Source: Adenophora triphylla var. japonica
Taxonomy: Eukaryota; Streptophyta; Magnoliopsida; Asterales; Campanulaceae
Length of the DNA: 64,000 nt
Assembly (NCBI GenBank): GCA_022495995.1
Contig: JAFEMH010007508.1
Coordinates: 1 to 64,000 of the forward strand
Reading direction: 5' to 3'
In this document: positions 11,721-23,910 of the stretch, one piece after another
How positions within the stretch are numbered: position 1 is the first letter of the stretch
Layout: the number at the start of each line of letters is the position of its first letter
Notes under the pieces: generated by a model
Databases searched by the model: none
Told to the model about the DNA's origin: nothing
What the model saw: only the letters and a program-made list of their open reading frames with translations
Made by a program: the position numbers and the translations under genes

Positions 11721-13403
11721 ATCGTGTAATGCATAAGGGTGCCTCGAGTAGTGGCACAACATGAAGCCTCGGTACGGCCATTTCCTTCGATCGAAGGATT
11801 TCTATAGTTCAAAGGCGGAGGATCCCGGTTGAAATATCGGGAGCCTTGATCGGGGGGGTCTTCGTCCTCGATTAAGTTGGAGCACCATCCGACCGAGGGA
11901 TAGCCGTTATTCCTCGCTCATTCGTAATCTATACCACGAAGTTCTCGCCGATCTTCTTCTCCCGTTTCTTGTGAACCTCACAGTCTGCCCTGAGATGGCT
12001 TTTCTAGTGTCATGTGTCATTTGGGCGTGATGGCGGGTTCCATTCCCGTCACGATTTAACGGCGGAGTCCGACATATCGGAAAATCCGACCATGTGAACC
12101 GAGGAAACTGAGGATCTATCCAGGACGCTTCCGTAACCGTATAACGCCTCGACTTTGGCAGCTCATCAGTTCTCAGAGCCCATTACTGCAGTCCGAGAAC
12201 GAACGCAAAGGCGAGTTTTCGGAAGGATATTTGGCTTGGCTTTGGTGCTTGCTGCAACGTGGCAATAACCGCTTAAGTGCACTTAAAACGTCCATTTCTC
12301 ACAATCCCAACTGGTCAAGATTATTTTTCTTTTCAGCAATTATTTCTAAGTCTTAAATCGTTGGGTCTCAATGATTAATGTCTATAGGCTTCTCGCCTTC
12401 GGCTTGTGAATCCTTTTCTCGGGACGGACAATCCCGAGCGAGGGTCCTATGTGGAAAGCGATTCCCATCATAAAAGGAAAAGTGTCTTAGTGTCACCGGG
12501 TCACGTAAACTTTCAACACATATGCCATACTATGGGCTATGGTCAAAGTCAACATCCTCGAGTTAATGCGTAAATCGAGTTGTAAATTTCTGGCATGACC
12601 TCTCTTGACTCACTTTCGCGAGGGGCCCTTACTCTCTTGGTATCGCTAAGAGCGACCGCAGGTGTGGTTCATACGCGAAGGCTTCGATGACACTACATCA
12701 CATCCGAACCTTCTCGAGTATATTTTTAACATGTTTTTCATAGGCCAAAGTCAAAGCCCAAAAAGCTAAGACTCCGGGTCGAGAAACGACCTTGATCTCA
12801 ACATTTAAGTTTTAACTTGTGAGGGAGACGGCGTAAAAAATATACATACACTTAGGCTTTATGACACGAACTAAGCCAAAACCAACCAAGGTCTTTGGAC
12901 GAAGCGTGAAACAAAGAGTGCATGGTTACAATGGGCTGGGGATGGGTCGCTGGGACGACCCTACGCGCACGAGAGAGGCATAGTGAAGGCCAATCAAGTC
13001 AAGCAGCTCGAACGGTCACCCCGAGTTACCGGTTGTCAGAAGGCAAGTGTACGCACACTAGAATTAGCTACACAGAATAAGGCGGTCACTAAATTCTTTT
13101 TTCGAGTAAAATAGAGATTTTCGTAATGTGTTTTAAAGAATTTAAGAGCAAGCTCAAAATATTGCACGAAAACCAATTATGAACAAATACGCACGAACAT
13201 GTTATGATTTCAAAGGAATGAAAAGCAACACTTTTTTTTGAAAACAATCCAATGTTTTCAAAATTGGAGTTGTTTGAAATTTCTTTTTTGAAAAGAAAAG
13301 CAAGTAACACGCCATGGCAAGAAAACACACATGCACAAAAACGTGAGAAAAGGGTAAATGAAAGTTTGACCCACAAAAATGCTTTTTAAAACGAAGGTAG
13401 TTT
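11721..13403. other. Unassigned repeat-like DNA, no gene
   Basis: Moderately GC-rich to about 13000 (many CCGAG, CTCGG and TCGAG words), then AT-rich. No open frame with recognisable protein. The style resembles internal regions of worn gypsy elements, but I cannot assign it. Confidence 0.4.
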
Positions 13404-15216
13404 TGAAAAATACATGGGGAATCCCAATGCCAGACGCAACCGAAACACCCTATCGCAAGGGCTGGCGAGCGGCTTTTGATTTCACTAAAAGCAGAAGTCG
13501 CCACACCATTTTGATTTTGAGCCAAAACTTTGAAAAAGGCTATTTGGAAGTGGGATCATTTTGATTAGGAGTCAAAACACGTAATAAAGATGTTTGAACA
13601 AAGATTGTTAGGTCTTGAGGTCAAGTTACGTTTCTAGAAGAGTAAAATTGAGATCACTCGAAATGCCTCGGGACACGAAGTCTTTCTACCTTTCTCGAAA
13701 ATTGTGCATGTGCTACAGAGCCATTGGTATTACTTTTTAAAAATGAGTTTGTCTCGGGCAAACTTGATCGAATCCGAAGTTTCAATGACAAACTTCGATT
13801 TTGGAAAGGAGTTTGAATGGCTGGGTTTCAAATGCGTCTAGCATTTTAACATTGGCCTTTTTTTGACAAAATGACTAAGAAAAGGACAATGTTTAATTTT
13901 TTGAAACGGCATTATAACATTACCCCCTTTTTCGATAAAATGACGAGATGGAAAAGGCCTTTAAAGTAAATGACGGTATTGAAATAACAATCGACAAGTC
14001 AATTTCTTGATCCGGACGTTAAAGGTAAATACGATCGATAAACCAAACGGTTTGGACGGTAAATCACAATGGTATCAACGAACCAAACGGTTCGAACGGT
14101 AAAAGATGCCATCAACGAACCAAACGGTTCGGATGGTAAAGAGCGATATGTAGATGACAATATCAACTGATCAAATGATCCTGATACAGTAAATAACGAT
14201 CAACGAACCAAATGGTTCGTACGATAAAAATGACGTTTCGACCTAACCAAACGGCTCTGACGATACATGGCAAAATTGACATAAAATGGGTCAAGATCTC
14301 CTGCTTTTAATTAGTGAACTACTTTTTCTCGAAAGAGAAAAGTGATAGAGAGAGGATCACTTCGAGATCCGTAGACGTAGAGTTTTGCCTTACATTTTCA
14401 AGATTTTGATCTACCTAAATTAGCATATGATGCGTAAAGAGATGCAATCCGGAAGGTTGAGAGCGTGAGTGTTACCCGACGGCTCGAGCCTTTCGGCTCT
14501 ATCTTCCTAAGGTACGTGTTTGAAAGGTGTGCTAAAGAGGAGAGAAATTCTGCTCTCACGGCGGCGTAACCTCCCCTCACCAACTCTCATTCGCACTCGA
14601 GCTTCCATCGATCTCTAAGTACGTTTCAGAGGTTTTTGGGGTGCAGAAGGGCCTGGATGTCGTAATTAGGGGCTTCGAGGTAAGAAATCTTCGTCATCAA
14701 AATGAAGGAGGAGGCTGCAAGTATTTATAGCCAATTTCTCAAGGTGCAAAACAGGCCGTCCGTCCGTTCTTCAATTTGGAGTGGCTTTTGGGTATTTGAA
14801 AATATGGTGAGATCGATGGGGGATCTCAGCAAAGAGGCACACAGGCCAGTCTCTTCAAGCTTGAGGGTATTTTTTTTGGTCTTTTTTCCAGCCCCTTGGA
14901 TTGGATTGATTTGATTTGAGGGCTCGTGCATGCGCAAGCATGTGTCCCCGCTTTAGTCACTAAGAAAGGGTTTTTGCTCCGTCTCGGCGTGGTTTCTGAC
15001 TCGCTTTTAAAATAACCGTTCAATAAATGTGGAAACAATCTCCAAAAGTCCCGTAAATTGCGTATTTTCGGGGAAAAAGTGATATTTTCATGTATGCGAA
15101 CGTGTTTTTCAATAACCTTTAATTTTTTGAATGCACGAGGAAGTCCTCGAAAGTCTCATTAACATTGAAAGTGCGAGCAATCTGGGCTTATACCCATCCG
15201 AATTTGGGTACTTACA
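13404..15216 (-). repeat. Tat-type LTR, minus orientation, degenerate
   Basis: The right end GGGTACTTACA at 15206-15216 matches the ends of the B and F LTRs (TACTCACA, TACTTACA). On the minus strand a G-rich tract (AAGGGGTGCC) precedes it. At the left end (about 13485-13700) it carries the landmark AGTCGCCAC...AAAACTTTGAAAAA...GGTCAAGTTACG...AATGCCTCG shared with the other Tat-type LTRs here. The exact left boundary is uncertain. Confidence 0.5.
14025..14265. repeat. Short tandem array of an AACCAAACGGTTCG-centred unit
   Basis: Five or six imperfect units of about 40 bp, each with AACCAAACGGTTNG followed by GACGGTAAA. CCAAACGGTT is itself a partial palindrome. The array lies inside the degenerate LTR 13404-15216. 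Confidence 0.6.
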
Positions 15217-15639
15217 AAGCAGGCACCCCTTCATCGTCTCTGGGCCTAAAAACACACAAAATTCCAAAAATTGATGCCATAAAGCGTAATGACAATGAAT
15301 GGATACTCGTAGTTTCGTAAGGTCCTTCCATATCAAGCCAAGGCTTGTCCCTTCGACATTCTTTCCTTTCTTCCCTCATCCACAACGAGTCTTCTTTCGT
15401 TCCACGCAAACTACATCGCCCTCCCTCCTTCCAAAATCGGGAGTGTCTCCCCATTGTGTCAAAGGAGACCTCTCTCGCCGCCCGTCAACTCTAGTCTCCT
15501 AGTCAAAACAAAGCGACTCCCGTGATATTTCTCGAGGGGCTAACCCAAGCTTCAGCACTCCTAAGGTGGTAGCCGAGACGCGCAATTCTGCCCTTTAATC
15601 GCCTCGTGCTACAGGCTCCTGTTCCCTAAAATCACTGTC
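15217..15639. other. Junction region without a gene
   Basis: Follows the LTR end and a G-rich tract on minus. No coding signal recognised. Confidence 0.4.
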
Positions 15640-16350
15640 AACTGCCTAAAATGCTTCATAGTACCAACTCCGGGTACTCTCGGCGGTCGAGATCAACATT
15701 CTCCCAATGATGTCACTCACCAAAGAAAGATCCTCGTTCATCAGCGAACTCAAGCCGATAAACGAGCGACGAGATGTAGAAAGAGGACCGAGATAGCCCA
15801 GAACCCCGACAACATAGGAACGCTCCGAAAGGCCCTCCCGGGTCTCAATCTTCCAATGAGGAAACCCACCAACGAATGTGATGCGTGCCGAGCTCCGGCC
15901 ATCCACCTTTCCCATCTCGCCAGATTGATCCTTGTCTAAGTCCAAAGGTTGCCGAGCAAATGTCCACGACTAAAAGAGGCCTGAGAGGCACAAGGATAGC
16001 TTCAAGTCTCTTTCTCGCAACTTCGTAAAGCAAAGCAAAGTGGGGCTTCCGCGCATGAATCGGTCCCCCATCGCCACACAGCCGCCTACACCGTGGAAGC
16101 GTTTCCCCCGTAACCAAAGGAACGATATCCTCGCCCGCCCGCAATGGCCTACCACATCCAACAAAGCGCCGTGATATATCCCGAGGAGCTGCACCATGAA
16201 AAGAGTGGCTATCAAGCACACAAAAGCAACACCCCCCATGAGACGTCACTCCCGCGTCGTCGCCTTCTAAACCTCGCCAAAGTCGCTCAACCCCCTATAT
16301 ACCACAAACATTTCCAAATTTCATGCGACATGCACAAAACACAAAAATGA
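15640..16350 (-). pseudogene. Worn plant-mobile-domain-like ORF (antisense-ORF type)
   Basis: Three overlapping minus-strand frames between 16249 and 15646 give patchy similarity to the antisense ORF of element B (29350-30921). Here I read 'GDRFMRGSPTLLCFTKLRERD' where B has 'KFMGAGSPKLLSLWLSERL', and 'GEDIVPLVTGETL' where B has 'RDIVPLLLTETY'. The matches lie in different frames, so the gene is frameshifted. If correct, its minus orientation fits a plus-sense Tat element whose 3' LTR is at 19893-21254. Evidence is by eye and weak. Confidence 0.33.
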
Positions 16351-16697
16351 AGAAGAAACAACTCCTAAAGTTATCACCGATAAAGTGCAAAAGAGTTCAT
16401 TACATGTGAATACATTTTGCACATAAATACAAATATTTTGTTGCTCTCCTCACTAACATATACAAACAAAAGAAAAAGAAAGAGTCACTCATGATGACGT
16501 GCCGCCGCGGATTTTTCTTTTTTTTTTCGAAAATCAACAAAACCGGAGTCACCACGCCATTTTTATTTTTAAGGGCCAAAACTTTGAAAAATGCCCAAGA
16601 TTAGAGATTTGGGTTCGGAGGTCACGTTACACTCGGGAAGAACGTTAGGGTTCAATTAATGCCTCGTAAAACGAAATCTTCCTAATTTGAAACCATT

Positions 16698-16721
16698 TGT
16701 GTGTGTGTGTGTGTGTGTGTT
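16698..16721. repeat. (TG)n microsatellite
   Basis: About 12 TG units, about 20 bp right of the LTR landmark. The plus-oriented LTR has a (CA)n run near 21041-21054 at the mirrored place, and B and F have GTGTGTGCC or GTGTGTGCA there, so the run expanded from an ancestral GT-rich word. Confidence 0.85.
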
Positions 16722-18151
16722 TTGGTCAAAATGTAATGTAAACTGAGAAAACTAAAAATTGATAACTCTTTATTAGACCTTAAAAAAAGTCCCATGATTT
16801 TTGGTATGATTTTAGGTTGAGTTTTGGTACCGAAAAGACTCCTTGAAGTTGAAAATCGATTCTGCCAGAATGAAAAAGGCAAGTGGATACTTGATTTTGA
16901 AATGGACAAGAGCTTTAAAACTTCAGAATATGAGTAAAGTCAGAGAATGAAAGCTGTTCAAAACATTCTAATAAGGTTAATTAATAATATTTTCATGATT
17001 GGAGATGATTTGAGGGGATCATAAAACCTTCTGGAAATCTCAGATGTGAAAACTGGATTTCCAGAGACCTGATAAACTGACCTTTGGAAAATAATTTGAA
17101 AAATGGAGTTATTATCACGTAAAAAATAATGTAAAAATATTTCTGGAATCCTATGGATGTTTGATACAAAAAGTGTTTTGCAGTCAACTCCAAATTCCTA
17201 GCTTTTCTGTGTCCAAAAAATTAGACAATGGACAGAGGTCTTAGAACAATGCTACTGGACAAAGCAAGATGTTCTTGAAGGAAAATGTGATTTCTAAAGG
17301 GGGTTTGCATCCATGCTTTGTCCCTCATATTTCCTTAGGCTTTCGATTAGTGATCACTAAACATTTTAGTGGTGATCTACTATATCAAGCCATCCTTAGG
17401 GTACATTAGGACTTAAAGCATTTCATTTGCTTGGGAAGGGGCGATTTAACTTTGAAATCAAGATTTTATGTATGAAAATTGATTTTTAGGTTTAGAAAAG
17501 TGTTCGTAAGTAAGTGAAAACAACTTGGAAGGAATGTTGGAGTCCAGTAGAAGATCATCCATGGAGATTTAACTTCCGCGGTGATCCTCTTGGATCTACA
17601 GGGCAAGGGATGAACAACAAACAAGTTACATCTTTTGAAATGTAAGATGCATGCATGAATGAGGGAGTTTAAGGTAAGGAGGAGGAGGGTTTACCAATGG
17701 TGGTATCCTATCTTCTTTGTGTTTGTGTTTGAGCCTTGAATTTGAGAGTGTTTAGTGAGTGTGATTTGGGAAAATAATCAAAAGAAAAGGTGGCACCAAG
17801 GAATTCCCACTATTTTCTCCAAGATTTTTGCCAAGGTGCTTGCCGTGAGTGAGTTGTCCCTCTTGTTCATGGACTGAAAATCAATTTATGCGCCTCGAAA
17901 ACTTCAATCAGATCCGCGCGATCCTTCCGGCAGCAATGCACTGCTCATTAAATGCCGATGCAAAGCTTTGGACCAAAGGAATATTATTCAAATCTTCAAC
18001 CGGCTTGTGTTTTACAAACCTTACCCATTTCTAGTTTTTACATATTTTTACATTTCAGAAGATTCTTTCCCTTGCTTATCTCTAAATAGCAATCCCTAAT
18101 TTACCCTCGCTTTGTTAGAAAAGTTAGGAATTGTTAGAAATGTTAGTGGAT

Positions 18152-18189
18152 GTTAGGATTTTCGTTAATTTTCTAACGAAAATACTAAC
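18152..18189. repeat. Hairpin, 16-bp arms with one mismatch
   Basis: The arm GTTAGGATTTTCGTTA (18152-18167) pairs with TAACGAAAATACTAAC (18174-18189) around a 6-base loop. It lies 23 bp before the LTR end at 18212. Confidence 0.7.
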
Positions 18190-18259
18190 AACTCAAATTG
18201 TGAGCACTTACAAGTCCTACTCGAGTCACTCCAAGCAAAGACCACTCCTGGGTAAAGAC

Positions 18260-18970
18260 TCCTATTATCTCGACGCCTCGGCCGCCCATGTCCTTACCAT
18301 TCTCGCCGTGTGCGCACCACGTCCCCGTAATCTACGGCTGCAGGCGGCACCACGTCCTCACTATCTCTGGCCTAAAGCGGCACCATGTCCTCTTTATCTC
18401 AAATCCCATAGGAGTGGCACCACGTCCTCATAATCTCGGGGCCGAGGCGTACTCCACGTCCCTACATCTCGGCCTGCAGGAGGCACCACGTCCTACTATC
18501 CGAGCCGCAGGCACCACCACATCCTCATTATCTCATATTCAGGCACCACCACGTCCTCATTATCTCACCCGAGGCATCACCACGTCCTCATTATCTCGCC
18601 GAGGTGCCACACATCCTCAAAAGTCTCAACAATTCGGTCAAATGTGCTACACGTCCCCGTCAAATATTTCAACAATTCTAGCCGAGGCGCCACACATCCT
18701 CAAATATTTCCTGCTAAAAATTCTAATGAGGCGCTACACATCCTCAAACATTTCAACAATTCGGTGAGGCGCCACACGCCCTCAAACATTTCAACAACCC
18801 GGTCGTAGGCGCCACACGTCCTCAAATATTTCAACAAATTTGGTCGAGGCGCCACACGTCCACATCATTTCTGGCCCAAGGCACCACACGTCCTCATCAT
18901 GCTTAGCCGCAGGCGCCACCAAGTCCTCATCATTTTCGGCTGCAGGCGCCACCACGCCCTTAAGTATTTC
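18260..18970. repeat. Minisatellite 1: GGCACCACGTCCTCATTATCTC-type unit
   Basis: About 18-20 imperfect units of roughly 30-40 bp built on AGGCGCCACACGTCCTCA plus a variable TTATCTCGG or AATATTTCAACAA tail. Two sub-variants are visible: an ATCTC-tailed one before about 18600 and a TTTCAACAA-tailed one to about 18840. Frames such as 18288-18767 are only the repeat read through. Confidence 0.85.
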
Positions 18971-18994
18971 GCAAACTCAAGCCATTTCTTGAAA

Positions 18995-19620
18995 AATAGT
19001 CTCGACTTAGGTTCATACTCGAACTAAGTCTGAACTAAGTCTCAATTTAGGGTTCATACTCCTAAACTAAGCCCCAACTTAGGTTCATACTTCCCGAACT
19101 AAGCCTCAATTTAGGTTCGCTACTCCCGAATTAAGCCTCAATTTAGGTTCATACTCCCCAACTAAGTCTCAATATGTGTTCTTACTCCCGAACTAGGTCT
19201 CAACTTAGGTTCATACTCCTACGAACTAAGTCTCAATATAGGTTCATACCCTGGAATTAAGTCTCAATATAGGTTCATACTCCCGAACTAAGCCTCCAAT
19301 TTAGGTTCATACTCCCCGATCTAAGCCTTCACTCCTCTAGGTTCATACTCCCCAATCTAAGCCTCAACTTAGGTTCATACTCCCGAACTAAGCCTCAACT
19401 TAGGTTCATACTCCCGAATCTAAGCCTCAACTTCAGTTCATACTCCCGAACTAAGCCTCAACTTAGGTTCATACTCCCGAACTTAGCCTCAACTTAGGTT
19501 CATACTCCGAATCCAAGTCTCAACTTAGGTTCATGCACCAAACCAAGCCTCAACTTAAGGTTCATACTCCCCGAACTAAGCCACAACCAGGTTCATACTC
19601 CCGAACTCTGTCACACTTTG
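18995..19620. repeat. Minisatellite 2: ~31-bp AACTTAGGTTCATACTCCCG unit
   Basis: About 19-20 units of roughly 31 bp. The consensus is AACTTAGGTTCATACTCCCG followed by AACTAAGCCTC. It directly abuts minisatellite 1. Arrays in the 3' untranslated part of Tat/Ogre-type elements are a known source of plant satellites. Confidence 0.88.
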
Positions 19621-19877
19621 GTCCAAACGCTTCAAACACTACAACCAAGACAAATACCTTTGAATCATTCCCTATAGGTTGAGACCCTCAAAAAATTTCC
19701 CTCACCCACGAACTACGATCGTGCTTCGGGCTCCCATTCGGATACCTAGGAATCCTACCAAAGGGTCCAACCGGTCCTAATTAACCTCGGTCACTTATCT
19801 CCTTCCTTCCCGACGAAGCAAACCCGTATCGACGAATTCTTTATTTTATCGACGACCCCACTCCCTTCGTAAGTGAC

Positions 19878-19892
19878 GTCGCCGAGGGGCTT
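19878..19892 (+). promoter_or_regulatory. Polypurine tract of a plus-sense Tat element
   Basis: GTCGCCGAGGGGCTT directly before CGTAAGTACC. Elements B and F have GTTGCCGAGGGGATC or a close relative before TGTAAGTA/TGTGAGTA on the minus strand, so this is the same junction in plus orientation. Confidence 0.65.
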
Positions 19893-21254
19893 CGTAAGTA
19901 CCCCTGTCCGAACCGCTCTCCCGCATCCGAGCATACTAAAATACCACGCGAACTTCCTTGGGATGTCATAACTTTTTCATACTGACTCCAATTGAGGCGT
20001 GCCATATATGGTTGGAAAGCTCTCAACGAGTACAATACAATGGTAATGGAAACTATGAAAAAAAAGGAATAATTACAAGGAGGCTCATAAGGACACATTT
20101 GTAAGTATGGTTATTTTTGTGGTTTTCATTATCAAACACGTCAAAAACATTTCTTAACCACAAAGATTGACAAATGTGTCCATACGCACATGTTTTTCAA
20201 CACAACAAAATCCCCCAAAAAGTCCACAATATTCCCCGAAATCCAGAAAACCAAAAAAAACTTCCGATTCAAGAAGTGTCCGTACCTGACATGTTTCCAT
20301 GATTTTTACCTCCTATAAATATAGCCCTCCCCAACTCATTTAAACATACCCTCACTTATCTCCCATCTTCCCGCAAGATTGTACAGGCAAATTTCCTGCC
20401 ATTATCCGGCCCTTTTCTGCCCTTTCCACGGCCTCCCGAGCTATCCCGGGAAAAGTGCTCAGCCATCTCGAGGCCCTCACAAGGCGATCCCATCCATTCT
20501 CGGTCCGTCCCAATCGACCTCCCAACGTCCCACAGACCCTATTCATCCCTATCCATGCTCCAAACACCTAAACAGCTCAAACCGGTCCCAACCCGCGAGT
20601 CCAAACGAGTGTGAACGAGTGCTAATCATTGGAGGTTCTGCCCGAGTGAGTGCAGAATTTCTCTCCTCTTTAGAAACCCCGAGTGTGATACCGAGAGTTA
20701 ATTAGGAGAGATTTTGCCATTAGTGAGGGCAAAACCTCTCTCCTCTTTAAACACCCTCGACCACACACGTTTCCCCCGAGGAAGATAGACACAAATCAAC
20801 ATTAGTATGATCTCCTTCCGCATATTTAAATACTGCTCTAAATTCAGTCTTTAAATACTTTTCTTCTTTAAATTTAATGTTTACAATGTAGTCTACATTT
20901 ACTATTTACGCAGACCCAAACCGTCCACACCATCCCACAAGACCTTCCATTGCACTATGGAGGTCTGATTGTGATAGTGGTTTGTTAATATTCTCGCACC
21001 GTCTTTCAATTATTTTATTAATGCATTTTATTTAAAAGCGCACACACACACACAACATTTAAAGAGAGAAGGGTATCGAAAGACTCGTGTATACGAGGCG
21101 ACTCGGGTGAGCTCAAAATATATCTTCCCGAGGCGTAACCTAACCTCCGAACTCAAAATATCATTACACAACAAAACAAACAAAAACAGTATTTTTTTCA
21201 ATATTTTGGGCATAATCAAAACGGTGTGACGACTCTACAAAACAAAAAGCAGCA
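19893..21254 (+). repeat. Tat-type 3' LTR, plus orientation, degenerate
   Basis: Begins CGTAAGTACC (TG decayed to CG) after the polypurine tract. Near its right end (21075-21240) it carries the LTR landmark in inverted orientation, with CTTCCCGAGGCGTAACCTAACC and TGTGACGACTC. A 22-bp word at 20650-20671 is the exact reverse complement of 14532-14553, linking it to the minus-oriented LTR 13404-15216. The right boundary is approximate. Confidence 0.55.
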
Positions 21255-22140
21255 AAACGGGCCGCCCGGTTTCCAGATGCCGTCCGCGCGCCGGATCAGA
21301 TCAGGCCCAACAGTTTGGTAATTTGTTTGCATTTTTTCCTAAAAAAATCACATATGTAAAATTATTAAGTACACCTATAGTTATACTTTAAAATATTGTA
21401 TTGTACACGTAATATATAAAGTATAATTATGGGTGTAATTATTAATTTTATGTTCGCGAATAAGTCATTCTCACTTTTATTTTGTGTTGAACTATTTTTA
21501 TTATTTTATTTTTTTGAGAGAAGTAAATTAGGCACGATAAAATAAGTTAGAAAAGGGAGATAAATAGATTTAGTATAATTTAATTTTCGTAACACAATAT
21601 TTTGGGGGAAACTAGTTTCTCCTTAAGTTATAAAAAGTCCTGTTTTTTTAAACTGATCTTATATTCGTCAAATATTTGCAAGTTGAAAAAAATTGGACTT
21701 TTTATAATTTATGGAGAAACTGGTTTCTCCCAAAACTTACTCTTTTGGTAAATAATTTTTTAGTTGATCCCCTTCAAAGTTTAATCATTATTACTTTACT
21801 CCTTATCATGATAAATAAGTATTAAATTTTTTTTCTTTAGTTGTTTGGATATGTAAAAATTAATTTTAAAATATATGAGTATTTTTATATTTTAGGAATA
21901 TTGCAAATTGGTAGCATGTATTTTGCTCATTTTGCACAAGAAATGACAAAATTACCCTTTTAAAGGTCATGCACAAGGCACATGTGTTCTATTCCGTTAG
22001 AAAATTAATGTTTTATTAGTTTTTACATCGCATTACAACAAATTGACAAACTTAGCTGGCTGATTGACAAAATTAAACTTTTAGATATGGGATTGCAAAT
22101 CTGAAACAAACTCAGATTACCAATTTACTACTTCCCCTAT
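21255..22140. other. AT-rich intergenic DNA
   Basis: No coding signal. Contains a foldback at 21599-21736. Confidence 0.5.
21599..21736. repeat. Foldback/MITE-like inverted repeat
   Basis: Two ~42-bp arms (21599-21640 and 21695-21736) are near-perfect reverse complements: GGGGGAAACTAGTTTCTCC...TATAAAAAGTCC pairs with GGACTTTTTATAA...GGAGAAACTGGTTTCTCCC. The loop is about 54 bp. Each arm also contains a short internal palindrome (AAACTAGTTT). No clear target duplication or known superfamily terminus. Confidence 0.7.
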
Positions 22141-22214
22141 TCTTTATGTAAAGGTTTTGTGAATACTGTGTACACTTCGTGTAAATATTCAGTGTGTTTT
22201 GCAAGGAAGTTAAA

Positions 22215-22410
22215 AGGTTCCTTTTATAGGTGGACAAAAGGAACGTGTGCGAGATATTGTGTCCACGTTATGGATTAATTAGGGATTATGTTTATGATTT
22301 TTTGATAACCCAACGTAATCATCAAGAAAACATGACGAAATATCCTATCACCACCCCTTTGTCGGCTGGCTAGGTAGCCAGTCGACTGGCTGAGGTGGTT
22401 AGCCGGCTAG
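22215..22410 (-). promoter_or_regulatory. LTR-like promoter with palindrome cluster upstream of TATA
   Basis: On the minus strand CCTATAAAAGGAACC (about 22215-22230) is a strong TATA box. About 145-195 bp upstream lies a cluster of GGCTGGCTAGG-type words centred on the perfect 16-bp palindrome AGCCAGTCGACTGGCT (22376-22391). The surrounding DNA looks like an unassigned LTR. Confidence 0.4.
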
Positions 22411-22429
22411 TTCCCTTTGGGTTTAGTCT

Positions 22430-22780
22430 TTTCGACTTTGACAAATTTTACCCCAGGTTTAGCAACCTTTGCTTTACCTTCTTTACCTTCCTTTTTGAAC
22501 CCCTTTCTTGTGTTAACTATTAACACATTTGCGGATTGCTCATTTTGCATCTCATGCATTAAGAGCCTTCACCACAACATACATCTTTTGCCTAGCTTGC
22601 ACTTGAAACATTTCCTTTGTGCGATGTGCTAGAACAAAAGTAGCTTTCATGTGTTCAAGGTCTTTCTCAAGAGCCTTACACATGATGGCAAACATAAGGC
22701 AAACAACATCATAGGAATCATCTCTATGTTTCTTATGTTGCTCCTTATCTGCTTTTTGCAACATTTACAGTGGGTTCAGC
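22430..22780 (-). pseudogene. Copia gag remnant linked to LTR H
   Basis: Minus-strand frame 22764-22552 reads 'EMFQVQARQKMYVVVKALNA', which resembles the copia gag stretch 'MF..QAR..RYEVVKAL'. Basic residues (KAKVAKPGVKFVKVEKTKPKGN) follow in another frame near 22490-22420. It lies on the internal side of the H primer binding site, as gag would, but 1.1 kb away, and is far too short for a complete gag. Confidence 0.38.
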
Positions 22781-23910
22781 AGGAATAGATTCGTAAAAAA
22801 CGTACAATTTTGCTTAAGAACACTTCTTGAGCATCTGATCAAATGAGAATAATTTGTACCGTTCTTTTCGATCTTTGTCCTTCTCAAGGACGGATCGCAG
22901 TAACAAGGATTAATCATAGTTTAATGCTATTTCACAATAAGATATGCATACAATATGAACACATATAAGCATAAAATTATTTACCATCTAAGAACAAATA
23001 ATGTATTTCACAAATACTCCCACTAAATTATACACCTTCAAGTACATGCATGCATCATATAATTATAGTGGGCTAAGAACCATATTTTACTTGATTTTGG
23101 TTTAACTAAGTCAATGCCCGAAATCAAGTTATTTAGGTAGAAATATCAATCATATCTCTATATGACTCTTAGATCTTTTATGAGATTTTCTTAGACATCA
23201 TATGTCAAAATCATGTTTTTAAATCTCATCTATGCCTTGGGTCAAATCTCATTTGAAAGCACCAATTAAGTCAAAACCTTTTTCAAACGTATGAGACATG
23301 GAACGATGCATATAACTGAATCAAAACTACATCAACCATAACCTCATCTTGCTCACAAATTATTATATAAGATGCACCCAACTGAGTCGAAACTACATCA
23401 AATATCCTAAAATTTTACAAGTGTTCTAATCAAGGAATGACATAAGACTTAAATATTTAGAAGGTTTTACATATAAAAAACATCGCATGATTGTATATGA
23501 AACTTATGTGTACATCATCATGAACATGGGATTTTCACATAAAATCCTACTTTAGGATCATACCAGTAATCATGTAATAAATAACAATTATTAACTACAT
23601 AATTATTCCATTTTCAAAAATACGGATTCAAACAATTTAACCATATTAAAATGAACATCAAATTCTAAACAAACAATTTATTTCAATTTGAGAATTTACT
23701 AATCTTTTGTTTAATCAAATTAAACAAATCATTACCCATGTAAAAGATTAATCACATTAACCAATTATTAATCAAGATCATGGCATATCACATATACTTA
23801 TTTTCTCAAAACATCACACATAAAATCACGGATCTATTTCATATAGCATGGATAGCATTTAATCAAATTAAATCTAGCATACCAATTTCAATCCTAATCG
23901 TGATAAGACG
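22781..23910. other. AT-rich leader next to LTR H, no gene
   Basis: No coding signal. Lies between the primer binding site of H and the gag remnant, so is probably untranslated leader of a decayed copia element. Confidence 0.45.

Larger units (their letters stand above)
16500..18212 (-). repeat. Tat-type LTR, minus orientation, degenerate
   Basis: Starts TGCCGCCGCGG at 16500, followed by GGAGTCACCACGCC and the landmark TTTGGGTTCGGAGGTCACGTTAC (about 16540-16680). Ends GAGCACTTACA at 18212, like the ends of the other Tat-type LTRs. No solo-LTR duplication is visible (TGACG left, AGTCC right). Minisatellite arrays begin just to its right. Confidence 0.5.

Noticed and set aside
15970..16249. 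Two overlapping minus ORFs taken as a host gene
   Set aside because: Patchy similarity to the antisense ORF of B in shifting frames indicates a decayed element gene, not a host gene.
16500..18212. Solo LTR with target duplication
   Set aside because: Flanking 5-mers (TGACG and AGTCC) do not match, and the right side may be internal 3' untranslated sequence.
18288..18767. 159-codon plus-strand ORF rich in Pro, His and Arg
   Set aside because: Entirely minisatellite 1 translated; no codon structure or homology.
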